From Hermatobates lingyangjiaoensis (taxonomy: Eukaryota; Arthropoda; Insecta; Hemiptera; Hermatobatidae), in NCBI GenBank assembly GCA_026182355.1, contig JAPFBL010000119.1, forward strand, positions 454,501 through 518,500: a DNA stretch of 64,000 nt, written 5' to 3'. The translations under genes and the position numbers were made by a program. Position 1 is the stretch's first letter. Each line of letters begins with the position of its first letter. Positions 25,947 to 37,280 of this stretch are shown here, piece by piece. Below the pieces are notes generated by a model. The model was not told where the DNA came from. It made no database searches and was given only the letters and a program-made list of their open reading frames with translations.

Positions 25947-26977
25947 GGAGATTAGTATTATTTAAAATGCACAAATCTTGTGACGTTTGACAGAGATGTT
26001 AGATGGCCATTTTTACAAGGAAGAGATGCGCAACTATTAAAATTAAAATACTGCAAACTATTGATTGGTTTAATATCCACAATAGTGAATAAATACCCAG
26101 AATTACAGGTGGCATTGATACCCAAAGAATAAATGAGGAATAGAAGATGTCTTTTTCAGTTGGCTAAATGATAAACATCAGTAGATTTGTTCCTTACGTC
26201 CTTACAACATTCTCTGCATCAATATTCTTTACCCACCAAGTGTACACTACCCCCATTTCTTAATTTTCATAATTTATGTTACTATTTATTTTATGTATTC
26301 TTGTCCTTCCTCCCTTCGTAAGTTAGCTACATTGATTGAATGCCTTTATATCTTTATAATACTTTAAAATCGGAAAGATGATCCAGACTGGACAAGTTCA
26401 AATTCAAAGAAGAGCAACGCGCAGAATGAAGAAACACACTAACTCAATTTTTTTTAAAAAAAATCCATCTTCTGTAGAAAACAAAGAGGAAGACCAAGCA
26501 CACAGGAGATGCAGCCCCAGGTAACCGACTGTGCCACCTCGTGCACCCAAAATTGAAGTAATGAATTAGGAAAGATTCGAAAAGAAAATTATGATAAAGA
26601 ATACAAAGTCCGTGAAAGTGAATGAAACAAAAGGAACAACTACTTTGATTAATTTACAATTACTAACCTTGTACTCCTTATCCCTAATTTCATTTCCAAA
26701 TCTTCTGTACTTGCAGATCAAATTTTTTAATTGTATTCGTGTGGTGTTTTTCCTGTAATACAAAGAGGCGTGAAAAGGCCTCTTTTAACTAATTTTGGGT
26801 GAATCAAACATTCTTTAAAATTTGAAAACTATTCTTTTATAAAGGGATTTTAACTACACTATGGTAATCAAATAATTTCAAATACGAATATACTTGATAG
26901 ATTGATTCATACATGTATTTTATTTTGGTAAAATAAAACTGATCAAAGAAGATTAATAACTAAATATCAGAAGATAT
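25947..26977. other. Non-coding DNA
   Basis: A patch at 26380-26550 reads in places like the end of a LINE polyprotein (a KQRGRPSTQ-like peptide), but it is too short and broken to claim. No other feature was recognised. Confidence 0.45.
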
Positions 26978-26979
26978 TA

Positions 26980-27975
26980 GATTATAATGAAATTCATTAA
27001 AACTTGCTCAAAAAAACAAACACATCTCTTATTTAAAAGCCGTCCATAACCTCCTAAAAATAAAACCTACGTATTGTTACCAACAGGAGTTCTAAAAAGA
27101 AATTTTCATTATTTTGTTTCAATTTATATCTTTTTTATAAAAATAATCATAGAAAGGATCAATAATTTAAGTAATTTTTATCCCTCTACGTCCAAAAAAA
27201 GCTATAATCCAAGTTTCATCTTGAAACATCACCTTTCAAAAACTGATGAAAAAGATGAAAAATGCTTCAAAGGTGAAAATGGTACCTGAAGTTAATGTCA
27301 AGGTTCAAAAAGGTAATTAATTCAGGTGTCTGAGTTTAGTTTATAAAGAGCAATATAGAAATTTATAACTGAACTCAATAACCAGTTTCTATTGAATTAA
27401 AACTAGTCCAATAAAACTAAAAAAAAAATGATGATATATGGCCTATACAGAATTAATACAACTTTAGCGTACTTTAATTACTCTGGCAAGGTTAATTAAC
27501 AATTTGAATGTTATTGAAGAGTTGCTGCTAAAAAAAAGTATGACCAAATACAGTTCTTACCTTGATAAAAATGGCTACAGCAAATTGGTACACCTGTAGC
27601 CTTTGAAGGATTTACTTTTAAGCAACTGTAATATACGATTATAAAAGATTGAAGCCAAAGCAAAGATGAATCTGGCTTAAAAAAAATAGTATAAAGTATT
27701 ACCCACATTGAATCAAAGGTTATAAAACAATCAAATGGTTTAGTAAACAGGAACAGAAATTTATACATCGATAAAATAGAACATATGGTAGAACAAAATA
27801 AATTTAACGCTGGCCTAACGTGTAATTACAGCATTTCATTCCATTGTTTCCTGAAGGACACATAGAATGAAGTATTGATAACTTACTGTTTCAGTTTCGT
27901 AGGAGGTTATGGACGTCTTTTAAACAAGAGATGTTTGTTTTTTTTGAGCAAGTTTTAATGAATTTCATTATAATC
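26980..27975. mobile_element. Candidate ~1-kb non-autonomous DNA transposon with 77-bp TIRs
   Basis: The left end (26980-27056), starting gattataatgaaattcatta, is the inverted complement of the right end (27900-27975) over almost its whole length, with about five differences around acacatctcttattt versus acatctcttgttt. Both ends are bordered by TA (26978-26979 and 27976-27977), consistent with the TA duplications of Tc1/mariner-type insertions. The ~840-bp interior has no transposase motif; small frames at 27074-27289 and 27511-27768 have no recognised domain. The family is unknown to me. Confidence 0.7.
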
Positions 27976-27977
27976 TA

Positions 27978-28532
27978 TAGTTAAGTATGTGTAGTATTCA
28001 GTTTTGATATTTCAGTTAGATTTAGTTAAATCCTTATTCTGGCAAATCTAAATTCATAAAATGTAATAAAATGAATCTTTATTGTATATTATAATTCTGT
28101 CGAAAAACAAAACAGCTCATTATCCCATAAAGAATTATTATGGTGTTTAATATAACTATAATCTATCTAACGGTGTTTATAATCTTTCAGATTCAATGTG
28201 TTGTATAACTTTCTAGATTTCTATGTAAAATTAATCTTTCAGTTAAAAAAAAATTATGTTTAAACACTTTTTAATTTATGCTGCCATCACTTTTAAACAA
28301 ATTTAAATAAAATCTATTTTCCTTTGTAAGTAGTTTTTGTAAATAGTGCGGAATAGTAATTCAAATACTGGTCTACTGGTAATTCAAATAAACGCTTTTA
28401 CATAATTCAATATTTCCCAAAAATCTATACCGATATTTTAACAGTAAAAGCTATTTTTGATATAATATCAATTTTCACACCTTCAGACGTGGAGACCAGA
28501 AGCATTAATACTACTTTTTCGATATATACAAT

Positions 28533-28534
<2 letters not shown>
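27978..28534. other. AT-rich non-coding DNA
   Basis: Nothing recognisable was found on either strand. Confidence 0.6.
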
Positions 28535-28564
<30 letters not shown>

Positions 28565-28718
28565 ACACGGTGTACACACTCATACAGAGACATACACTCA
28601 CACATAACACGGCGTTTGTGTATGTTATGTGAAATATAAGTATATGTAATATGATTGTGGACAAGGCAGAAATAAATTTGTTAAAAAAACACACACATAC
28701 ACACACACACACACACAA
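28535..28718. repeat. Two (AC)n microsatellites
   Basis: (AC)n runs lie at 28535-28564 and 28688-28718, with degenerate aca/cata-rich sequence between. The 102-aa minus frame rich in VCVCVC is merely a translation of these repeats. Confidence 0.95.
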
Positions 28719-29157
28719 ACCAACACAATACATTTTTTCTCAGCAGACATAAAATGTGTGAAATTAATAAAAAAAAAAACTCTAAAGTGAGTATTTTTGT
28801 GATTACTATAATTTGATACAAGTGAAAATTACTACTATCTGATTATTTCATTACTACTAAAAAAAAAATGCAAAAAAGGCCACTGTTTTATTTGAAATTA
28901 GTGTCAGAAAAACTAGTTTATTGTTCTATACTTACTTCCTAATAACAAACTCGCAGATTTAGATTTGGTTTATGTATGATATTGTAAGAAATGACATGTT
29001 AATAGAGAAATATTGATGTTAATTTGTATGTAAGATTGAATAAAAGTGGGAAGCAAATATTAATGAGGCTAAACAAGTTTAACTGGGTGTTTATTCTTAT
29101 AATGTTTCAAGGAAAACATACATTTGAAATGCTCATAATGTTTCTTTTCAAGTAATT
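28719..29157. other. AT-rich non-coding DNA
   Basis: There are two A-rich runs (28765-28775 and 28860-28868). No gene was recognised. Confidence 0.6.
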
Positions 29158-29714
29158 CAAAATGCTTTTTTAAATGAATATTTTTAACATACATATCTTT
29201 AAAATGGTTTTTTAAATGAATATTTTTAACATACATATCTTTAAAATGCTTTTTTAAATGAATATTTTTAACATACATATCTTTAAAATGGTTTTTTAAA
29301 TGAATATTTTTAACATACATATCTTTAAAATGGTTTTTTAAATGAATATTTTTAACATACATATCTTTGAAATGGTTTTTTAAATGAATATTTTAACATA
29401 CATATCTTTAAAATGCTTTTTTAAATGAATATTTTTAACATACATATCTTTAAAATGGTTTTTTAAATGAATATTTTTAACATACATATCTTTAAAATGG
29501 TTTTTTAAATGAATATTTTTAACATACATATCTTTAAAATGGTTTTTTAAATGAATATTTTTAACATACATATCTTTAAAATGGTTTTTTAAATGAATAT
29601 TTTAACATACATATCTTTAAAATGGTTTTTTAAATGAATATTTTTAACATACATATCTTTAAAATGGTTTTTTAAATGAATATTTTTAACATACATATCT
29701 TTAAAATGGTTTTT
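29158..29714 (-). repeat. 42-bp tandem minisatellite, 13 copies
   Basis: The unit ggttttttaaatgaatattt plus ttaacatacatatctttaaaat repeats 13 times with very little divergence (ggtttttt versus gcttttt is the main variant). On the minus strand each unit is free of stops and encodes the 14-aa peptide MYVKNIHLKNHFKD. The frame passes through two 41-bp units, near 29390 and 29600, where one T is missing, and each breaks the frame. Flanking minus frames (...RKNHFKD upstream from 29786; ...LLEKKHYEHFKC downstream to 29069) have no recognised domain. Coding potential is doubtful: any stop-free 42-bp unit would read open. Confidence 0.95.
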
Positions 29715-29749
29715 TCTAATGACCACAGTTATAGGTTTTAGTTTCATTC

Positions 29750-29990
29750 TAGGGATGGCAAGTCTGCGCCATTTGTTATTTGACACTGATTTTACATATG
29801 GGTGATCACTGTTACAAAGATGATTCTATACCTAAAGTCTTAAATTTTATCTCAAGCCTGATTTTCATTTTTAATGAGAGCCTGAGATCGTAGAGGCTGT
29901 GGGCCGACAGCTTTACGTCCTCTATGATGGCAGTTTGCATAGCACTTTCCATCGCCAACATAAATAATCAAGGGTCTGCAGTCTTAGATC
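29750..29990 (-). mobile_element. Decayed tRNA-derived SINE, tail type 3
   Basis: 29820-29930 matches the complement of the SINE central domain (ttctatacctaaagtcttaaattt and tttaatgagagcctgagatcgtagaggct...ccgacagctttacgtcct). 29760-29800 (catttgttatttgacac) matches the tail next to other type-3 copies. The tRNA head is unrecognisable. Confidence 0.6.
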
Positions 29991-30022
29991 TGAGATAAGA
30001 CTATTTTAGTCTTAGTCTGATA

Positions 30023-30067
30023 TAACAGATATTGTGATTGTCTTAAAAACAATCACGATATCTGTTA
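30023..30067. repeat. Perfect-looking hairpin, 19-bp arms, 7-nt loop
   Basis: taacagatattgtgattgt (30023-30041) and acaatcacgatatctgtta (30049-30067) are complementary apart from one G-T position, separated by cttaaaa. No T-run terminator or gene is adjacent, so a regulatory role is not supported. Confidence 0.8.
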
Positions 30068-31060
30068 AATTAAACTGGTCCGTAATTTTAAAATTATTAG
30101 TTTACCTAATTAGTAAATATCAAGATCTAATTTGACCATTATTTTTATTAATTGTTATAACCAAAGACACTGGTGTAAATAATACAAACACTCCATGAAA
30201 TAGTTCACCAGTAATTTTAAACATTTTTAAAAAAGAGAATAATCAGTGAAGCTAAGATTATTAAAGCTATGAATATTATGTCTATTTTTTTTAAAAATTA
30301 CATTTTTAGTTGATAAATTAATTTATAATACAGATATTATTAAGTTATAAGGGCTCTTAATTTTGTTTTCTTCACTAAACACAAAATGCGTGCTGATGAA
30401 TCTATAATTAAGTTGTTAGAAAAATATAAGGTATTTATAGACTGTTAGAAATTTGAAGCAGAAAACAATAGAAATTTAGAGTTCATTTCTTAGAAATTTA
30501 AAACTTGATTTCTAAATTTTGACAAGAATGAAATATTTTAATTTATTCTCTATATAAAATATAAAGACATGAAAGTATGGAATTATGGTAAAATTTTGAA
30601 TAAGTTTTCAACGGAAATATATATTTTGAGGTTCTTCTGAGTTCAATAAAATAAGTTTTGAAAATTAGCACGTTCGTGTGTGTGTGTAAAGAGAGACAGA
30701 GGGAGCTCAGGGTTCTCTAAAACGTAATATGCTATAATCAAAAAATTATATATTTATATTCTTGCTATCCCTAGGGCGGATTCTCATGCTCCGCACAAAT
30801 TACCCTTGTTTTGGTGAGTGATTTATATAGTTTATTTTTTTAAATTATTAGTTGGGATTTAATATGCATAGGACACAATGCCCACTGAAATTGTCTTTCC
30901 TATTCAAAAGTTCAAAAAACTGTTTTCCAGATTGTGATAAACAAAGATTTCCTTTTTGCAATGATAAAAATTCATTTTGATAACTCTTCTAAAAAGTTAG
31001 AAAACTGTATTGTGACAACAACCCATATTCTTTATCCTTTCCGAATAGAGAGAGGTCATT
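30068..31060. other. AT-rich non-coding DNA
   Basis: No gene was recognised. A short (GT)n stretch lies at 30675-30686. Confidence 0.6.
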
Positions 31061-31625
31061 GTGATTTGGTATCTCTTATGATAGATTATTTCGCTGGCTT
31101 TTACAGGTTGGGTAAAGAAACTTTACCCAACCTGTCCTCATCCTCATCTACTTCCTCAGTATTTAATTAACTTCCTCGAATCTGTAATCGACCTTCCAAT
31201 CTTGGCAACTTATTCCCCCTTACTGTTGTCGGATCCTCTTCTAACAAGGTGTGGTATACAGGTATACAAGGATGAAATTGTTTTACGAAATAATAAAACC
31301 AAGTTGTGGTGTGTTACCTATTCTATGATACATTCGGCTACATCTTTTACTTCTCTTTTTAATACTAACAGTTATCATATACATACTTCTCCACTTTCAT
31401 GGAATGATTGTATATACAGACTAGACTCTACTCAACGTCATGCGGGTTCGACAACCACTATTTAAAGCTCACGCATAGTCCTCAGTCGGGGTTTAACACT
31501 GCCTGTTGTTATTTATGCCAAATCCCACAGTAACAGTTTTAATGAATTTTTCAAAGTTCAAATACTAAAACCGGTCCCTCGACATAATAGATTTATCACT
31601 TTATGAGTTTTTCAAATAACCCATA
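31061..31625 (+). pseudogene. Decayed PLE: linker and GIY-YIG remnant
   Basis: In order: the linker GFYRLGKETLPNLSSSSSTSS (to 31170), then RPSNLGNLFP (about 31187-31218). Next is frame 31202-31465 with SYHIHTSPLSWNDCIYRLDS (the GIY half region). After a shift, LPVVIYAKSHSNSFNEFFKV (about 31490-31560) follows, corresponding to the GIY-YIG C-terminal helix region. The linker and C-terminal motifs match those of the PLE at 16.4-17.4 kb. Several frameshifts and stops make it inactive. A perfect 14-bp hairpin (31104-31117 with 31121-31134) lies within the linker code. Confidence 0.75.
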
Positions 31626-31796
31626 TATGGTTCTTAGGTGCTTGTTTATTCCTCGGTAAAAACATAAACCGTTGTGTTCTAAGATTTTAAATTATTTGTT
31701 TATATTCATTTCTATTCATTTGTAAACATAACTCTAATTTAAATTTATTTAGTTCATTACTTGTGCAAACCGTTATAGTGTGGTATTTAATCATAT

Positions 31797-32049
31797 TAGG
31801 GGATTTCAAGAATTATGTCTCCACACTAACAACGCTTTCGAACACTTAGTGTTCTTCTTCAGTTAGCATGCATATCTGTGAGCTTTAAGAACATCAGTGT
31901 GAATTACTTGAAATTAAATACAATATGTTGTATTCATTTTCATATATGTATTTTTTTAACCTGAAGAAGAACACTAAGTGTTCGAAACGAGTTGTTTATT
32001 TTCATATTAAATGTTCTTTATGTAGAGACGTAGTTCTTGAAATCTCCCA
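31797..32049. mobile_element. Inverted pair of PLE ends
   Basis: 31835-31862 (minus) and 31961-31988 (plus) carry the same terminal module: CTGAAGA, a, hairpin GAACAC-TAA-GTGTTC, then GAAAG (minus copy) or GAAAC (plus copy). The outer sequences gggatttcaagaattatgtct and gtagttcttgaaatctccc are mirrored, so the whole is a loose inverted repeat of one subfamily. The same subfamily occurs at 36285-36500. Confidence 0.75.
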
Positions 32050-35000
32050 ATACAAAGGACTTGTATTAAAATTAATTTCATGGAATAATATTATGGATAA
32101 ATGAATTATTTATAGAATAAAATAAATTTATTTTTATCTCACAGCATATTAATCAACGGAGTAAACAACACTGACACAATCAAAATCTTTAATACAAAAG
32201 GAATGAATCCAGCACAGAGGAAATTTTAGACCGACACAAAAATTAAATTGAAAATTGAAACATTCATTTCAATCAATGAAATTTCTAAAGGACTAAATAT
32301 AATCTATTTGATCAAATTATAATGCCGTATTTTTGCATTAAAAAAAAACTTATAATAAACTGTATTGAAAAAAAATTTTTTTGAAAGGTTGAAGAAATTA
32401 TGGAAATAATATTGTATGGGATGTTTTTGAAATTAAATATTTATAATCTTCAAGTTATAAAGGTCACGTATTTACATATTCATTATTTACTGTTATTACG
32501 ATATTTTAAATTAAATTTTGATTAATTACTAAAAGATATCAATAACACCTTCAAGAATACTATAATTAAGAATTATTTGAAATTATTGGTGTCTTCGATG
32601 TAAATCTACTTCTTTAATGGTTCTGACATTTATCCAAGGCTAACTGTACCAGTCATTAATTTTGGTCTAATTTTAGTAATTGTTAATTCTTAAAATAAGT
32701 TTAATTAAAATTACAGTGATTAAAATTAAAAATCATTTTATTGATTGGCAATAAAAAATTGATTTTTTTTATTGGTTGATGATAAGAATTAATCATTTAA
32801 TTTGTGCACTATTAATCACCAATATTTATAACTAGGCGTGCCCATATTTGACGAGTATTTACAAAAATTCAGAGATGATGTGTAGAATTCCAAAATTTAT
32901 TAGAAAATTATAGAATAGTAGAAAATATGATTGGTAAAGTTCATAATTGTTATTAGATCTGGAATTTCTTTTACATTTTGTAGTTTTAGATACCGAGTTC
33001 AAATTTGATTTTATTCTGATTATACTTCTTATATATTACATCGGTAGGTAAGACTCACTTTTTTAAAGTGGGTAAACATTTTGATAAACGCAAACGGAAT
33101 TAAAATAAACCAACAATACTTACTTGCTACAGTGAAAATTCTTGCATTTTATAGTTATATACCTGTGTAACTGTATAGCTAGCCAAACACAGCTTAAAAG
33201 TCCATAACTTCGCTTCTTCGTTAAATCACCAATTCGTCCAAAATCTTAGTTTTAATGCTAGATTTACACAAATTTATTGTCAACGTTTCAGCTCGTTATG
33301 ACTTATGGTAGCTGAGTTAACTAGTGACAAAATTTTAGACGAACAAACAGACCGACATTTTTCTAACGGTAATTAGGTTTCTTTATCATATAGAACGTAA
33401 AGATAACTTGAAATGAATCAGTTCTAAGCAATGTATAGACAAAACCTTTCTTTTATTTTTATAGATGTATTAGTATGAATATTACAAAATATTTTAATGA
33501 AAAATCAACAATTCATAATCCAATTCCTCCCTATTAAAAAAAAATGAGTATTTCTTGTGATTTTCACAAACAAAAAATAATGGAAACAGCTTCAATTAAA
33601 ATGTCCTTTTATAAATTATAAACTTATCATTGTTTTATTCTTTCTTTTAAAACTTCTTTTGATTTATGAAGAAGTATGATTTGAAGAACCGATTTATTTT
33701 CAAGAAATATGTTACCGCTTTGATCTACTAGAAAATATTTAATCATAATATGTTTATTTTTATCACCGCAGAATGTATTCGTCATAATTAACGAAACATG
33801 AATAACATTAACTCGTAATAATTAATGCAACATGAATAACATTAACTCGTAAATTTGCTTCCTCATTCGACTGGACCTTTTTCTCCTGAAGAAAAAACTT
33901 TCAGGGCTTTAAACTCAGAGAATCATTTCTCAGTACACTATTCCGAAATAACAGGCATTTGCCCAATTAATATTTATGTTAACCGTTGTCTCTTAAACAA
34001 GTTTAAGATATTATTTCATCCAGTTTTAATCTAGAAGAAAGAGATGATCTGAAAAAGGTCGTGTGAAGTAAAAGATTTCAGTTTCTTTAATTGGGAAAGA
34101 TTTTGTTAAAATCAAATTAAGAGCGCTTACTTTTTGTTTGTTTTACGCTGAGAGAGCAGTAATTAATATTTTTATATAGCTATTAAATGGATGCTGTTAA
34201 TTCTTTTTAATGGGAAATAAATTGAATTTTCTGGAAGGAGTCACTTTTTTAAGCAGTCGACGCTCGAGGTCTTTGAGAGTTTATCGCACGCAAAGCAGAA
34301 CGAGTTTGGTAAACCTTGCACTTATTTCATTTGATATAGATAGTTAGTAAATTATTTAAAAAAAAACTACGTTTTACACTCATGATGAAGTATAACTTTT
34401 GTTACTGAATTTATAACGAACCAATGCGATCCCTTTTTTTGAACTATGAATGAACCCTAGGAAAAATGAACACTTGAAGAAAACTCTCAAGCTATAATTT
34501 GTCCTTCCCTCATTGTGACTTATTATTTTAAACTCACACTAACAGATAGACTTCACATGTATAAATAACACAATATTTAAGCCATTTTGGGCTTATTCCA
34601 TAGAACTTTTGAGGTTCTGCCAAACCTTCAAATATTCGTCTTATACAAGCCATTCAATCAAAAATACTTAGAAAACTCTCACATCTTCTATTTTATGTTC
34701 CAAACATAATCGTTTCTGTTTGAATAACTTAAAGTCCCCTTCGTTCGTGACTATGCAAAAGACCACTACAAACTTTTCGACAATAAACTCTGAACTCATC
34801 CAAATCCACTTGCTCAATTTCTTTCCCAACTAGTTATCCCCACAAACCCCCAAAGACGACTAAAACAGCAATGGCCACGTGACCTTCTGTCGTCATACAG
34901 AGTAAATATACTCGTAGTTACGGAGTACTACCAATGGGTGTCCACCCGATCTTCGCTAGAGTATCAAACAGCTAAAGGACAAACCGTGAAACAAAATTAC

Positions 35001-35100
35001 TTTTAAGTACATGAAAGTATCCAAAAATACAAAAAAAATTATTATATTGAACTATATTATTCTATTATTATTTTATACTTTAAGTTTATAAAATAATAAC
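32050..35100. other. AT-rich non-coding DNA
   Basis: No gene was recognised. A 34-bp direct duplication (acatgaataacattaactcg at 33796 and 33830) is present. A patch at 34730-34990 is less AT-rich (cacgtgaccttctgtcgtc) but unassigned. Confidence 0.6.
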
Positions 35101-35410
35101 AGTCTTATTTTGAGATTAATAAGGCTAGGTAGATGAAAATGTTTGTTATTTTTATTGAATCCTTACAAATAATGAATGATGGGATGGATTTTAGTTGAAT
35201 GATGTGAACATGTAAAGAGTGTGTTGTAGTGACCTGTCCGGAGACAAGTGTAACCCAATATTGTGGGAAGCCGGGTAAGTTGTGGTCGACCCACCTGGAC
35301 GGCGACGCTCCCAACAAACATCGCCCACAAATTTAAGACATTAATTACACCCGAGGCCTCGTATCATCAGACCAGCTTAAACGTCAAACCAGGACATTAA
35401 TCACAAATTG
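35101..35410. other. Unidentified GC-richer island
   Basis: 35220-35400 is distinctly less AT-rich than its surroundings (ggtcgacccacctggacgg and cacccgaggcctcg). The minus frame of 70 aa (35105-35317) contains SPSRWVDHNLPGFPQYWV, which I cannot place. It may be part of a retroelement leader or LTR, but there is no direct evidence. Confidence 0.35.
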
Positions 35411-35489
35411 AACAACTAATCTTTTCCGGGGGTTATTTTAAATTATCTTATGATCTGATGCAAGTTATGTATAATGTATATTTATACAT

Positions 35490-35960
35490 ATAAATATATC
35501 AATGTCTAAACCAAAAACAGGAATTAAATTTTTTCAAAAGGAATTTGGGTTGGAAAACTTAAATTTTTTTTTATTTCCAAAAAAAACCTCCTTTTTATTT
35601 TTCTCAAAAAAGAAATTTGTAAATAACTCAAACTTTTTTGAACGGGAAAGGCCAAAAGTAAAGTTTTTTAAAATTGGAAAAAAGATTCCTTATTTGGGCC
35701 TTTTAAAATTTTAAAAAAATTTTTTTTGGTGATTTTAAAAGAAATGGTTAAATCGTTTTTTATTTTTTCATTAAGAAAAAAAACCAATTTTGTAACCCTT
35801 TTTTTTTTTAATAAGTGGAGTAAAACTGGAAGAAATTAAAATTTTTTAAGTAACCCAAAATTTTTAACAATTGAGAAATTAAATCCTTTCACAATTTTTT
35901 TTCTTTTTGTTTCTTTAATACTTCGAAAAAAATTGTTAATTTACTAAAATTACCACGTTC
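35490..35960. other. Homopolymer-rich anomalous block
   Basis: The sequence is an irregular series of A, T, G and C runs (ccaaaaaaaacctcc, ttttttttggtg, aaaaaaaaccaa, ccctttttttttttaa), with doubled or tripled letters throughout. It is unlike the neighbouring AT-rich DNA, which has more mixed dinucleotides. It looks like low-quality consensus with stretched homopolymers, although a biological low-complexity origin is possible. The 70-aa plus frame here (35502-35714) is not credible as a gene. Confidence 0.5.
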
Positions 35961-36284
35961 CTTAATAATAATAAAATTTGATAAGGTAACAATCGTCAAC
36001 AGTAAAAAGTGTCATTTGAGTTTACACTTAAAAATAGACTGAGTTTTGGCCTGGAACTACGGAAAAAATGTGTAAGCAAAGGTTAAAATTATAAAAATAT
36101 ATTTATTAGGTATTTTATAATATACTTGCATGCTAGTAAGATTAAAAATGTTATTATTATGTAAGTGAAGTAATCGAAACATTCGAGAAATAACGGTAGT
36201 TATTCTAGTAGCATTATCTAGTTGGTGGTAAATATTAAAATTTTCACTCATGAGCGATGCAAGCAGTTATTGTGTGGTATTTAC

Positions 36285-36500
36285 TTATGATTAGAGAGGA
36301 AAGTAATACTAAGTATACCATACACAAAGGATGTTATCATACAAGGCGTTTCCGAACACTTACTCTTAATCTTCAAGTTACATCTCCATACTGAGGTAAA
36401 TGTAACTTGAAGATAAACACTAAGTGTTCGAAACACATTGTATGATGAAATCCATGTATTGGGAAAACTGAGTATTTCTTTTCTTCTCTAAACATCCATA
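36285..36500. mobile_element. Inverted pair of PLE ends, same subfamily as 31797
   Basis: 36347-36375 (minus) and 36406-36433 (plus) contain the hairpin module (cttgaaga, t, AAACAC-TAA-GTGTTC, GAAAC). Mirrored flanks include tgttatcatacaaggcg / cattgtatgatga. The two halves are separated by about 35 bp. Confidence 0.7.
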
Positions 36501-37104
36501 AAATGTTATTTATGATAATAGTACCACAGTAAATAACAGCCATCGGGGCAAAAAAACGTAATGCCAATTATAACTTCTATAGGAAGGTACAAAGAAAGAA
36601 TGCAATCGAATGTCCTTCATACAGATGTTATCCACTATTTTGCTTTAGGACCAAACCTGTTTCCGTCAGAAATCATTTTCGGCAACGATTGACGAAAAAC
36701 GTATATGTGTTTAGGCAGTTATTAGTGGCGCCTGGATCTTTTTTTTAATGCTCGTTTCAATTCATTGAAATTGTTATTAGTTACTTGTTAACCTATCTCA
36801 AAATATTTCTAACTGATGTCATATAATTATTATTTGTTTAGTTTTATTTTTAATGGTTTTCTCACGTGCCACGAAGGAATTTATTTTTAACCCGTTACCT
36901 ATTTGATTACAGGTTTACTCAACATTAATATATACATTTACATTTTATGGATTCATTTATTTACTTCATACATTTAAATGGCATTATATTCTACTGATAT
37001 CGGTATATACATTAAATACAATTATATTTATTACATACATATCCTTAAATATTAGTGTGTGTATACTATTATTTAATAACAAATTTATATACAAAGTATT
37101 GTCC
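36501..37104. other. Non-coding DNA
   Basis: No feature was recognised. The minus frame 36373-36567 starts in PLE-derived sequence and has no domain. Confidence 0.55.
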
Positions 37105-37280
37105 TTGTTACAAAATAAGGAGCTTATAGTTCCCTAATGGATAACTTTTGTTCACTACGGATTTTTGTTACAAAATAAGGAACTCATAGTACCCTAATGG
37201 ATAGCTTTTGTTCACTATGGAGCTTTTTTATAAAATAAGGAGCTTATAATTCCCTAATGGATAGCTTTTGTTTACTAAGT
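37105..37280. repeat. 60-bp tandem repeat, three copies
   Basis: The anchor caaaataagg/taaaataagg occurs at 37111, 37171 and 37231, an exact 60-bp period. Each unit continues with agcttata-t-ccctaatgg and ata-cttttgttcacta. A handful of substitutions separate the units. Confidence 0.95.

Noticed and set aside
26380..26550. LINE C-terminal remnant (RGRPSTQ-like)
   Set aside because: A short chance-level match with no supporting RT motifs nearby.
28425..28733. 102-aa minus-strand protein
   Set aside because: Its VCVCVC stretches are translations of (AC)n microsatellites.
35502..35714. 70-aa Lys/Phe-rich protein
   Set aside because: It lies entirely within the anomalous homopolymer block.
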